Assembly: GCF_000003815.2 (NCBI RefSeq)
Contig: NW_023365746.1
Span: 36,291-80,137, forward strand
Direction: 5' to 3'
Length of the DNA stretch: 43,847 bases
From: Branchiostoma floridae
Taxonomy: Eukaryota; Chordata; Leptocardii; Amphioxiformes; Branchiostomatidae
The notes beneath the pieces are model-generated. The model searched no databases. It was given only the letters and a program-made list of their open reading frames with translations, and had not been told where the DNA came from. Both the position numbers and the translations under genes were made by a program. Below are positions 30,194 to 41,480 of the stretch, one piece after another (position 1 is the stretch's first letter; each line of letters begins with the position of its first letter).

Positions 30194-30230
30194 ATTGTTA
30201 TATTTTTGAGCTCCGAAATTTGCAGAAAAA

Positions 30231-32927
30231 ATGGCAGCTAGTACAGCTATCAAGCTGTCCAACGGGGCTAGACTGCCTTTGCTGGGACTTGGAACTTATT
30301 GGAGGGTAAGTAACTTCGAAAAACTGTATTAATGGCCAATTGTGCATGTGTCTCTTTTCTTCGATTGGGAAGGTCACACAGACACTTGTTTCTGTTGTTT
30401 TTTATGTAACGTTAGTGAATGTAACACTGTAGTTATTTCTTTTGTTATAAGGTGTTTGGTTTAAAGATATACAACACAGTTATGTTTTTACCATTTTTAT
30501 TTCACATTTTACAATCACCTGTGTTTTGCATAGAATTCATATGGTAATTCATACTGGGGGAGGGAGTTTTAAATTTCACCTTGTCTCTGTCGGCCATTTT
30601 AATTCTTATACGAAGGTCTTTGACTGTCTTCACAAAAGTCATATGAATGACGATAAACCTTTCTCTGACTTTAACTGATTTAGAAACTGTTATGCAAAAT
30701 AATGTGTGGAACAAACATATATAAGTAGACTGCAATTCGGAGAGTCCCTGACATGCCACATCGGACAAAATTTTACATGGTAAGATTTATTTATTTTTCC
30801 CATTTTAGGTTCCATATGCTTACACCATGGGTGGAAAACTGCTGCCACTAAAATCCGAGGAGTACAAGGTGAAAAGCTGTCATTTCTCGTTTTTTCCCTT
30901 CTTTCATACTATTTTTTAAACCCATTGCTCTCCCTTCTTTCATTTTTCTTCCTTCTCTTCTTTCACTCTATCATTCATTCATTTATATTTATTTTTCCAT
31001 TTTCATTTTCTTCATCTCATTGCCTTCCTTATTTACTGTATTTCTTTCCACCTTTTCTTCATAAAAGAATTGTATTCTTTTCATTTATTCATTCTGTCCC
31101 ACTATGTCTGCTGCTTCAATTTATCTATAATAAAAACCCTTACATTAACGTTATGCATTATGAACTTGTTGCATCCTTTAACAAATTCTAAAGCCTCTTA
31201 TCTATAAAGATACCAGAAATTGAGAACCATTTCCAGTGGTTTTGTGTTTACAGCTTTGGTGTTGAGCTCTTACAGTGAACTCATCACATCATCATGAACA
31301 TTATTTATGCTCTATTACTGCAGAAATGCGTCCCAGTACGGTAAGATGAGTTGACAGTAACTAATTCAGACTTTTGTGTACCATAACACAGAAAACTGCC
31401 TACGAGTGCACCAAGGCAGCCATCAGTGCTGGATACCGCCATATCGACACTGCCCATGCCTATGAGAATGAGGAAGAAGTGGGGAGGGCCATCAAGGACA
31501 AGATTCTGGACAAAACTGTGAACAGGCGGGAGATGTTCATCACTGGGAAGGTGCACTTTTGTTGTCATTTGAAAACTTTGTCCACNNNNNNNNNNNNNNN
31601 NNNNNNNNNNNNNNNNNNNNNNNNNNNNNNNNNNNNNNNNNNNNNNNNNNNNNNNNNNNNNNNNNNNNNNNNNNNNNNNNNNNNNNNNNNNNNNNNNNNN
31701 NNNNNNNNNNNNNNNNNNNNNNNNNNNNNNNNNNNNNNNNNNNNNNNNNNNNNNNNNNNNNNNNNNCAGTATTTTCCTAGCTTAGTGGTGTTGGCCTTTA
31801 GGGCCTGACCAGTTATGTGAAAAGGGTATATAGAAGCATGAGTTTGATTATTGTGCTTTCAGCTCGTATTGTTTGTAAACAAATAGCCTGGTACTTTTTG
31901 TCCTTTCCTGAAGCTGTGGGCGACCAACATGACCCTAAAGATGTGCGTCCGGCAGCTCTGGACAGTCTGAAGAGGCTTGGGCTGGACTATCTGGACATGT
32001 ACCTGATCCACACCCCATGGGCCTTCAAGGTAGGGCATTAACCTGTAGCACACTGAAATAACCATTTGACACTCAACTACCTGTTGTTTACAGGGTCAGG
32101 CAACACCAAAACTGTGATGTTAGGTGACTCACTGTGATTGGACTTCGGCTTCAGATAATGAAAATGTCTAATAAAATTATGTTGCTTTTAAACAGTTCAT
32201 AGATTGTTTTTGCCTTTGTTACTATTTCCTAATCATCATCTGATGAATATCTATTTCAACATATTGTTAAAAAAATCAGAAAAATTACCTATTTTAGAGA
32301 CAATCTCTCTTTAAGTTAAACATTTAACAAGGGACAGTAAGTTTTTGTGGATGTGACATTTATAAAATTATTTTTTTGTCCCAACAACTCCCAACAGAAC
32401 CCAGGAGATGGCACCCTTTTCCCCAGGGACAGGGAAGGCAACCTGTTCTTTGATGACACTGACTATACCATCACCTGGAAGGTGGGTATACTGTTAACTC
32501 TAACATCTCTGCTGTGTCTCTTCAAGTTTGTGGATTTGACTACTCACTGTGAACTCATACAGTACTGAAAACAACTGTTATGTTTTTCACTTGTTACTTC
32601 AATCTTTTTCAAACATGAACTGTTAATTTTCTTTGCGACTTTGGATGTCACTCTTGAATAGTAAGACTCCCCTTGACAGAGTATATGCTTGATTCATACA
32701 TGGATGACAGATCTTAGATGACAGAAGTTAGTGATTTATTCCTCTTCCTAATCTTCTTTAAGGAATGCACACAAAAACTTGACCAAACTCTACCCCCCCC
32801 CCTCCCTCAGGCTATGGAGAGTCTTGTTGAGGATGGTGTTGTGAAGGGCATTGGTCTGTCCAACTTCAACTTGGAGCAGACGCAGCGTGTCATCAACAAG
32901 TGTCACATCCAACCGGCTGTCATGCAG
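30231..32927 (+). CDS. Aldo-keto reductase, N-terminal two thirds, with a frameshift (6 exons)
   Basis: Exons: 30231-30305, 30809-30868, 31392-31550, 31914-32029, 32398-32481, 32811-32927. The start ATG has A at -3 and G at +4. Visible family motifs: [10 protein letters not shown], then [18 protein letters not shown] (catalytic Asp and Tyr), FITGK|LW (catalytic Lys), [13 protein letters not shown]-type text, [15 protein letters not shown], and [12 protein letters not shown]. Family role: NADPH-dependent reduction of aldehydes and ketones on a cytosolic (beta/alpha)8 barrel. It looks closest to AKR1A/AKR1-type enzymes. Exon 2 adds an unusual 20-residue piece (PYAYTMGGK..) to loop A. Exon 4 is 116 nt between two phase-0 junctions, one base short: LWATN reads in one frame, and H-D-P onward in another, so a base is missing at about 31926-31930. 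No exon encoding VECHPYL and the C-terminal cofactor-binding part was found. It could be an active gene with an assembly error, or a pseudogene. Confidence 0.85.
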
Positions 32928-32949
32928 GTTAGCATCCTTCTGTCTTCTG

Positions 32950-34156
32950 TGCTATTATACATAGATCCTATCCCCACACTGGACTGTCCTGTCCTGTACC
33001 CTGGCCTTGGTGCTGAAAGACCTTCCCCCACACTGCACTATACTGTACCCTCCCCAGCCTCAATGATTCTCAATTTCCTGTCAATTTCTTCCATCGCTCT
33101 TTTCCATCCTGTACTCTCCCAGCCTTTGTGCTGAAAGACATTCCCCACCATGTACCATCCTGTACCCTCCCTAGCCCTTATGCTGAAGGCCTTCCCCCAC
33201 CCAATACTATTCTGTATCCTCCCCAGCATCCTCTACACTGTACTATATTGTAACCTCCCATTTCCTTAGTGTTGAAGAAAATTCCTCTGCTTAAAGTCCA
33301 TCACCAACCCTGTACTATGCTGTATTATTCCTAGCTTAAGTGCGAAAGGACCATTCCCACCCTGTTATATCCCCCACCCCTGCACTAACTACTATACTGC
33401 TACCTTCCCAACCTTAGTACTACCTTAACATCCCAATACTGTACTATTCTATAGTGTTGAAGGACCATCCCTATACTATAGTTTTCTGTACCATCCCTTT
33501 CCTTAGTTCCGAAAGACCATCCCCATCCTGTAGTATTCTGTACCATCCCTTTCCTTAGTGCTGAAAAGCCATCCCCATCCTGTAGTATTCTGTACCTTCC
33601 CTTTCCTTAGTGCTGAAAGACCACCCCATCCTGTAATACTGTAAATGCAGAAATGTTCGCGGTGGATTAATGTTCGCGGTTTTCGCGTTGACCACTTCAC
33701 CGCGAACTTAAAAAAACCGCAAATATTTTTCTATTATGGTATTAGACTGCAGTCTAAGGTGTTACCGCGAAATTAAATCCCCGCGAACTTATATGCATTT
33801 ACAGTATTCTGTATCGTCCCTTTTCTTAGTGCTGAAGGACCATTCCCATCTTGTATTATTCTATACTATCCCTTTCCTTAGTGCTGAAGAACCATCCCAT
33901 CCTGTAGTATTCTATGCCATCCCTTTCCGTGCTGAAGAACCATCCCCATCTTGTATTATTCTATACTATCCCTGTCCTTAGTGCTGAAGAACCATCGCAT
34001 CCTGTAGTATTTTATACCACCCCTTTCATTAGTGGGGAAGAATCATCCCCATCTTGTAATATTGTATACTATCCATTCCCTAAGTACCGAAAGACCACCC
34101 CATCCTGTAGTATTCTATACCATCCCTTTCTTTAGTGCTGAAGAACCATCCCCATT
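32950..34156. repeat. Minisatellite with a unit of about 50 bp in the AKR region
   Basis: Degenerate tandem units of the type CCTTAGTGCTGAAAGACCAT, CCCCATCCTGTAGTATTCTG, TACCATCCCTTT. They become more regular from about 33480 to the gap at 34157. The open frames across it are repeat-derived. It starts just after the AKR exon ending at 32927, and its right end is unknown because of the gap. Confidence 0.85.
33635..33808. mobile_element. TA-flanked MITE inserted in the minisatellite
   Basis: Inverted ends AATACTGTAAATGCA.. and ..TGCATTTACAGTATT flank a core with TTCGCGGTGG, GTTCGCGGTTTTCGCG, CCGCGAAATTAAA and CCCCGCGAACTT. The surrounding minisatellite motif CTGTAGTATTCTG is split here, with TA on both sides, which fits TA target-site duplication (Tc1/mariner-like). 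It has no coding capacity. Confidence 0.75.
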
Positions 34157-34256
34157 NNNNNNNNNNNNNNNNNNNNNNNNNNNNNNNNNNNNNNNNNNNN
34201 NNNNNNNNNNNNNNNNNNNNNNNNNNNNNNNNNNNNNNNNNNNNNNNNNNNNNNNN

Positions 34257-35040
34257 CAAAGCTACAAAAACAAAAAGCTAAGCTTTCAAACGACGGCAGG
34301 GGGAAATAGCGCTTGACATCCTTTCTCTCATGGTCCACATAATACCGGCACACTCACGTTCTCCGCCTGGCTGCCCTGTCTCTGGTCCTGCCGTCCGTCC
34401 TCTATCGCCACGTGCTGAGCCTTGGAGGTCACAGCTTCTTCAGCAACGGTCCTGCAACCTCCTCCTATCCCCGTGTCCTGCCGGTAGCCTCTCCACCTCG
34501 CGGCCTTTGTCCTGCCCTCCCGTGCGCATCTCCTGGCACGGCTCCTGGTCCTGGCGTGTCTCCGTCCCGCAGCGTCCCTCTAGATCTTGGTTGCGCAGCA
34601 TCCTGCCGACAACGCCAAATGTAAGGGAGCCGGTGTTGTGGCCCCAGGTTCTTTGAATGCTGCACGAGGAACGTTTAAACTACAGGACTAAGAAAGCACA
34701 CACAGGACACAGTCATGCCGTTAGACACGCACGGGAGCTGTTCGTCGGGACCCTCTCTCTGTCACTCAAGTCTCTGTCCAACTGTCCTCACTCCCGGCTT
34801 TCTTTATTCCAAAAACCCAGACACAGATCCAGACACTGTCTACAGCTATGCATGACACTAATTATAACATGTACCTGCTATTGGCTTTGTTGTTCTTTTC
34901 ATCTTCAGTTCATCAAAGAACAATACAAAGGATAACACCTTGTCAACAGTTATCACACAACGATACCAGACTAATTACAGTTACCAGGTGGGCTGTCTGT
35001 AGCTTCTCAGAGCATGTACATGACAAAATGATAACCATAA
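34257..35040 (-). mobile_element. Possible LTR-retrotransposon fragment
   Basis: On the minus strand, sequence ending ..CCGGCTCCCTTACA (CA end of an LTR, near 34621) is followed by TTTGGCGTTGTCGGCAGGAT, which resembles a primer-binding site and leader of gypsy-type elements. A GC-rich stretch without stops then runs down to about 34330. No gag, protease or reverse transcriptase motif is visible, and the outer LTR border was not found. Confidence 0.3.
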
Positions 35041-36640
35041 CATCTTGCTTTAAATGATACAACAATTTCTTCAAAACAGTGCATTTTTACCCCTCCTACA
35101 AGTGTAAAATGATTCATTCTTTATCCATGGAATTGGTGAGCGCTCTGTCAGATCACTGGGTCGCAGCCATGGTAGCGCAGTCGCTGCGAGGTCTCGACTT
35201 TTTGGAATGGGGATTTGACGGGAGAGGAAATTGATAAATCATAATCTCTTTGGTGTCCCTCTTCCCTTCACAGCTTTAGTTGATATAACCTGGCGATTGA
35301 TATTGATGCATACTAAGTGAGGAGATTTTCATTATGGGGCTTTGATAAGGATCTTAATTGTTATTGATTTATCAATTGTAATGGATTCACTTTATCTTAT
35401 CGATCTAGGTAGTGTCTCATACTTCACTGGAGGCGAAGATCAACTCAACAGCATGTCTTCATTACCTTCGCCAGAGGGTATGTTCTAGGGGTGTGTGTAC
35501 GTGTGTGTCTGCGTGCCAACAAGATACCCCAAGAATTACTGTACTGATTGTCGATATTTGGTATGTAGGTAGGTCTCGCTAAAACCTAGAAATTATTGCA
35601 TTTGCCCCCCCCCCCCCCCAGTGGCATGTTCTGATACTTTATATGCAAATGAGACACTTATCGGCATCACTAACGAGATTCATTTATAAATCGTCTGACG
35701 TAAATTTTGATATCCTTTCGCGAAGGTCTTGGGACTCTCTTGGGATACAACGTTCGGCATTGACTATTAAGATAGAGAGATAGTATTAGAAGTAGAGGTA
35801 GTAGTAGTAGTAGTAGTACTAGTAACCCAATAGTAGTAGCAGCAGCATTAGTAGTAATAGAAGTAGTAAAAGTAAAAGAAGTAGCAGCACTACTACTACT
35901 AGTAGTAGTAGCAGTACTAGTAGTAGTACATGTAGTTGAAGTAGTAGTAGTACATGTAGTTGAAGTAGTAGTTGTAGTAGTTGAAATAACAGTAGTTGTG
36001 TAGTAGTAGTTGAAGTAGTATCAACTTAAGCAGTCACAGTTGTTAGTAAGGTTAGAGGTAGTATTTGTAGTTGTGGATACATTTTTCAGTCCATCTTTGA
36101 AGCTACCTCGCCAATAATTTTCTGTCTACGAGTTTTCTCCCACGTAGTTCGCAACCATTGATCCTTTCTAATCCTCGGCGACTCAACCTTGATCTTTCCT
36201 ACCTGGAGCTCCGCCGGAGGAGAACGCTTCCTGTCCCGCCCACGTTCCCGACACGGCCGGGTGAACGCCCTCAGAGACCAAACGAGAGTGACTGGAATGT
36301 TGAGACAGACACACAGTTGTGAAGAAATGCCCAAAATTTGATTGCACCCGAAAACTCCTTTTTTTACTTATATCCCCAATTAAAGAGGAAAATTACATGT
36401 TGGCTGTAGACAATGCCGCGTAGAGCCGGGCTAATTCCTGGACGACATGTGGGAAATCTAACAACAAAGCCGTATTCATGACGCTGTTCCTCCATGCAGA
36501 AAGAAAGTAAATGAAGTACAAATGATGCATGGAGTTCTTTTATTTCGAATTGCCTTTCCGTTCTATTCTATTAAGACTTAACCTATTCAATACATATATA
36601 CCTGACTATTAGTGATCCATATCGTGGTAAAGACCGAAGC
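35041..36640. other. Non-coding accessory DNA
   Basis: Holds a piece related to the degenerate repeat family near 35455-35590 (ATTACCTTCGCCAGAGGGTA, GATATTTGGTATGTAGGTAG), a poly-C run near 35606, and the trinucleotide array at 35789-36065. No gene recognised. Confidence 0.5.
35789..36065. repeat. (GTA)n imperfect trinucleotide repeat
   Basis: Long run of GTA/TAG units with AGC, GAA and GTT interruptions, and inversion to ACT units near 35888. A related short run is at 43755-43815. Confidence 0.85.
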
Positions 36641-36649
36641 ATAGATACA

Positions 36650-36905
36650 GCTATGTGTGACACTGTGTGGTGTAACTGTAAAGATGCTTGGCTCAGAAAC
36701 CAGTAGTCCTGAGTTCGAATCCCCTGACATGCCGCGAAGTTTTGCCATTGGAAAGGCATGTAAAATGACTTCACTCAGGTGGAAAATGAGCTTCGATCAG
36801 GGACGTCAATTGAATAGGACATTAGTTGGAGATCCCGTGTTTGAGAAAAGCCACGCCTCAAGCAGATATCAAGCAGAATAGGCATACGCCCTAGTACAGT
36901 CCACT
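36650..36905 (+). repeat. tRNA-derived SINE, plus orientation
   Basis: A box TGTGGTGTAACTG, then B box GAGTTCGAATCCCC, then body GGAAAGGCATGTAAAATGAC, TTCACTCAGGTGGAAAATGA. This is the same family as the SINE at 15145-15446. No long poly-A or simple tail is evident. Confidence 0.7.
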
Positions 36906-37392
36906 GGTCGAAATTGTATCAGTTACTGTCTTATTGAGGTCACTAAAGCACTAATTACAGCCTGTTATTACAGGCCCTTGTGGTTTAGCTCCACCAATTC
37001 AGCCCCTGGCCAAGTTAATAACAATAGCTATATCAAATAAAGTTTAAGGCAACCCAGTTTAAGGAACAAATTAAGGTGGACAAAACTTCTCTTATTACTA
37101 GTAGTCTTCGTGGAAAAGTGAAATACATATAAATCTACTCCAGGCACGCAAAGGTTTTCCAGTTACCCTTGAACTTTCCTTGAGACATCTAGAAGCAATG
37201 TTTAGGCAGCATCACACCCTAATGAGTAAAGTACTGTCTGATGTCACACCGTGCACGTCGGCAGTCGCCTCGGGTTGGTCGAACGGCTAGTAACTTAGAA
37301 CCACATTCCGCTATTCCGCTATTGCCTTGTAGCTCAACTGGTAGCAACTCCATACGGTTCCAATTATTTAGCAACTTGGATCCTCACTCACC

Positions 37393-38594
37393 TCACCTAT
37401 CCCTTGACCTCTGTGTGGGTCGTTGGGGCACCATGACTTCGTCCACTATTCTTCTCCACCTGTCTCTATCCTCCGCCGCTCTTATGGCTTCCGCTAAGTT
37501 CAACCCGGTCCATTCTTTTATGTTGTCCTCCCATCGTTTCTTCTGTCTTCCTCTCTTTCGGCTTCCTGGGACTGTCCCTTGTAGTATTGTTTTTGTTAAC
37601 CCCGACGACCTTGCCGCATGACCAAACCATCTTAATTTGCGCTTTTTCACTGTTGTCAAGAGGTTGTCATGCGGTCCTATGGCTTGTACTACTTTGTTGC
37701 GGATTTCCTCGTTAATGACACGGTCTAAGTACGTAATCCCCAGAATTTTCCTGTAGCATCTCATTTCCATTGAGAGGATTCTTTTCTGTAACTCGGTTGT
37801 CAATGTCCAGGTCTCACATCCGTACAGGTAAATTGACAGAGTTAGGGCACGCATAAGATTAATTTTGGATCTTAGGCATATGTTCTTATCCTTCCATATG
37901 GTGTTGAGCCTAGCTAGTGCGGCTACTGTCTGCGCAGACCTTGCTAAGATTTCTGGACGGGATCCTTCGTCAGATATGATTGAACCTAAATATTTGAATT
38001 TTGCAACATGCTCTAGCCTTGTTTCACCAAGTTTGATTGTGGCATTGAAACCGTGAGTATTGTATGTCATTATTTTGGTCTTTTCACCACTGATTTCCAT
38101 GCCAAAGGCTGTGGCTGCATTGTCCAAACGGTCCACCAATTCTATTAACTCGCTCTCTTCCCCAGCTAACCCATCAATGTCGTCGGCGAAACGTAAGTTT
38201 GTCACCTGTCTGCCGCCTATGGTAACAGTGCCTTCAAAGTCCTCTAACGTATCGTCCATAATTCTTTCTAAGAAGATATTAAACAGTGTGGGGGACAAAA
38301 GGCAACCCTGCCGCACACCAACTGTTGTCCGAAACCATCTTCCAGTGCTACCATTTAGGAGGACTGCACTTGTTGCCTTGTTGTACAGGTTTTCGATTGT
38401 CCAAACCAGGTTGCGATTTATGTTATATTTCCTCATTGTTGACCATATTGCCTTCTGCCACACGCGGTCGAAAGCCTTCTTAAAATCTATAAATACATGA
38501 TATAGGTCTTTCTGGTGTTGCAGGTGTTTTTCACATATTAATCTTAAGTTGAAGATTTGTTCAGTTGTGCTTCTGCCCGGTCTAAAACCTGCCG
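37393..38594 (-). mobile_element. Non-LTR retrotransposon (LINE), reverse transcriptase to C-terminus, 5'-truncated
   Basis: About 400 residues in one open frame. RT motifs in order: AGFRPGRSTTEQIF, FIDFKKAFDRVW (motif A), VRQGCLLSPTLFNIFLE (motif B), LRFADDIDGLAG (catalytic FADD at 38179-38190), KTKIMTYN and AKFKYLGSIIS. The C-terminal part follows, with SIYLYGCETWTLT, KRKLRWFGHAARSSG and RGRQKKRWEDNIKEWTG. The endonuclease domain is missing; a 100-N gap cuts the 5' side, and no RT or endonuclease text follows beyond it. The frame is intact with no stop, which suggests a fairly recent insertion. The clade is probably RTE-like, but I cannot fix it by eye. Confidence 0.88.
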
Positions 38595-38694
38595 NNNNNN
38601 NNNNNNNNNNNNNNNNNNNNNNNNNNNNNNNNNNNNNNNNNNNNNNNNNNNNNNNNNNNNNNNNNNNNNNNNNNNNNNNNNNNNNNNNNNNNNN

Positions 38695-39397
38695 TTTGTA
38701 TTGTCTGTTTCGCTGGAACAAGCATGACATGATAAAGTTTACATACCAGAACACAATATAAATCTTGTACATGTCTTAACGTGTTACACACCTTGCTGCT
38801 GTGTCCTGAACTGCTCCTTCACTTTCACAATTCAAAATCGTGCCTGCGTTTCCTAAGCCCAAATAAGATTCTACGTGAGTTGGAAACAATTCGGCTAGGA
38901 AAAATTGCGCTACTGACTTTCCCATCAACAGCTTCGACGGCATTAGATACAAACAAAATGGTGTCTGTGTGTAGAGCCAGGCCCCGGGAGCATTGTCCGC
39001 ATGTATGAAATGGGCCGTGATTGAGTGAGTGTGATCAAATGTGAACTTTGCAGTACATGCTGCAATAAAATCAGTAATCACTAGATGTCACTGTGGTACC
39101 GCCGCATTACGAACAGAATACTAAGTCTCATTGTACTTGCGATTTTTCTTTTAGCAGTCAAATCTGAATTTCGAAATGAATAATTTCATCATGACTTCCA
39201 AAGTCACTTGCGTAGACGGCGGCGTAGACGTTTCCATGGACACCAAAGAACGCCCAAGAATATGGTGCTTTCGACAAGGTGACACGGAGTGACGTAACTA
39301 TTTTATATTTGGGCAAATGACTAATATCAGAGTCAATTAAATGGTCTTAAGTTCATCCCGTTTTGTAAGTATACGTAGAAAATATGCGAACTTTAGC
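38695..39397. other. Non-coding stretch beyond the LINE gap
   Basis: A minus-strand open frame at 38776-39081 (101 codons) matches nothing I recognise. A 21-base motif near 39073 (AGTAATCACTAGATGTCACT) recurs with one change at 43513, hinting at a shared repeat end. Confidence 0.35.
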
Positions 39398-40353
39398 TTA
39401 ACCGTATTCAAACGGGGGGGGGGGGCTTTTGAGGCCTGCGCTAACTTTGATGTCCTATAACGCCAGAACGGCTTACGCTAGAGCCAACAAATTTGGTGAG
39501 TTTTCCTAAAATATTCTTGGCAACAAGTCAGCGAAGTTTGCCAAATTTTCCTTATTTTCTTGTTGGCATGGCAACCGTTTGTTGACAGGCAGTTTTGCCA
39601 AAAATCACTATTTTTGGTTCTAACAATGTATTTTTCACATTTATTTGCTATATTACTGCTATTTAGTTACATAAATAAAATCTTATATTATTTAGCATAT
39701 CTTTCATAATTATATATGCATAAATTATGCTAATTTGATGACGTCATCAGCCCAAAATCCAAGATGGCGGGCCGTATGGCAAAATCAAGAATAACAAGCT
39801 AATTATCCCTTAAAATTTGTAACTACCTGGTATTTTTTCATCAAAAACCATCTAAATGAATGAATTTAGTCTATTTCTATTGCCCTTTGTGATTATTTGT
39901 TGCAAAAAAAGTATTTTTGAAAATTCAAGGCGGTGGATATTATATGGCGGAGCCCAACTCGTATCTTAGATGTGCATGACGTCATGGTATGACGTCATTT
40001 TGACGTCATTGATGTTTCTATTGGCAACGCAAGTCATAATAAACATTATTATTCTGTTATCTGCACTTGTTGTTAGATTTTTGTAGCATAACTTGAAGTT
40101 TTATGAGAATACCCTTTTTTCATGGGTCCGGCCAATATTATCAAATTGATGACGTCATAATTACGTCATCTTACGTGAGCGTAATGTCAAACGTCAAATA
40201 CTTGTCAGATATTATGTCGACATCATGTCCTGAAAATTTCGTGGCCCTACGGTACGTCGTGTTAGAGTTATAGGACTTAGAAGTGGAGGGCCTCAAAAGC
40301 CCCCCCCCCCCGGTCTAGGGATGACCAAAAAAACCCGGTTTGAATAGGGTTAA
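39398..40353. mobile_element. 956-bp inverted-repeat element with TTAA at both ends (piggyBac-type MITE candidate)
   Basis: Left end TTAA-CCGTATTCAAAC-GGG and right end (reverse-complemented) TTAA-CCCTATTCAAACCGGG. Inside these, a G-run plus CTTTTGAGGCC on the left matches GGCCTCAAAAG plus a C-run on the right. The right terminus holds about 25 extra bases between the two blocks. The interior is AT-rich with several TGACGTCA sites and no open frame for a transposase. Confidence 0.65.
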
Positions 40354-40496
40354 CTTGATCACGAAATTCAAACTTCCTACATATTGTATAAAATGAGACA
40401 CTTTCTTAACGTTTCAGATCTCGTAATGTATAAAAGATATTGGCCGAGGTTCATCTCAATACAAAGTGTTTTGTACAACATGTATATGTATATGTA

Positions 40497-41449
40497 TAAC
40501 TAGAGTTCAACGAACACATACCTTTGCCAAATAAACCAGGTTTGTTATGTAGAATGATGTCTGTAGACATAAATGTGTTACTCATTACATTTTATTTTAT
40601 ATGCCTGGAGTTGGTTCATAACATTTCGCCATTGCTTATGCAAATTAGATCCCTATGCAGATGAGATTTACATAATAATATTAAATTGTATCAAGCATCA
40701 TTTGCATAATAAATGTGTATTGATATTTCCTTCTTTCTTAGCTAAAAATGTGACAAGTTTGAAAGTCCTATAAGGAATGCAGTGGATTTACAAACTTTTC
40801 TCATTAATTATGCAAATTAGCAGTCGATTTGCATAATTATAATTCCATCATGTAAGTCTTCCCTTTGGCTATCTACATACCAAAAACCATGACGATCCGT
40901 CAACATGTTTATATTTTCTCATTAATTATGCAAATGAGGCCGTCATTTGCATAATTAATATGCATTGATATTTCTCTCTTCCTCATCTATATATGTGACA
41001 AGTTTGAAAGTCCTATCATGAAATGCAGTGGATTTATAAACTTTCCTCATTAATTATGCAAATTAGTTGCTGATTTGCATAATTGGTATTCCTTTGTGTA
41101 CATTGTTACTTGGGCTATCTACATACCAAAAACCATGACGATCCATCAACACGTTCTCGAGTTATTCTCGTCCAAAGTTTGAAAGGAAATCGGCGACTGC
41201 AGTTCCAAACAAGCCGCTAGGGGGTCCAAACTTAAAGCACTTACTCTCTGCACCAAGGGCTATCTACCACTCAAAAATCATAACCACAGCAGGTCCAGAA
41301 CACGAGATAAAAAAAATTGAGGTTTTGCTGCAGTACCTTAGCAAGCCGCTAGGGGGCCCATTATCGAACTTGACCTTCGTTTTCCCGACCCCTACCCACC
41401 TACCAAATATTATTGGGATCCATCAAAGGCTTCTTGAGTTATACTGTTA

Positions 41450-41480
<31 letters not shown>

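Larger units (their letters stand above)
28970..30230. other. 3' region of the receptor and 5' region of the AKR gene
   Basis: Candidate polyadenylation signals AATAAA lie at 29279, 29594 and 29629. Two CACGTG E-boxes lie at 29870 and 29883, and a (GAGCT)n pentanucleotide run at about 30172-30193, just upstream of the AKR start. No other gene is recognised. Confidence 0.5.

Noticed and set aside
31586-31766. A missing AKR exon hidden in the gap
   Set aside because: FITGK at the end of exon 3 and LW at the start of exon 4 join directly as in the family, so no exon is needed between them.
33736-34316. Plus-strand open frames with repeating H-P-V-V-F-Y-T-I-P text
   Set aside because: Products of the 50-bp minisatellite; no domain and no splice logic.
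34330-34656. GC-rich 108-codon open frame, Pro/Ser/Arg-rich
   Set aside because: Open on both strands because of base composition; more likely the leader of an LTR element.
37320-37352. tRNA-like A box (TAGCTCAACTGGTAGC) near the LINE 3' end
   Set aside because: No good B box or stems follow, so it is at most a fragment of a SINE.
38776-39081. 101-codon minus-strand open frame
   Set aside because: No recognisable family, no splice partner, and part of it resembles repeat DNA; not strong enough to call a gene.
40636-41080. Regular spaced repeats that might suggest a CRISPR array
   Set aside because: The blocks are short octamer pairs with irregular spacing in an animal genome, and no cas genes are present.
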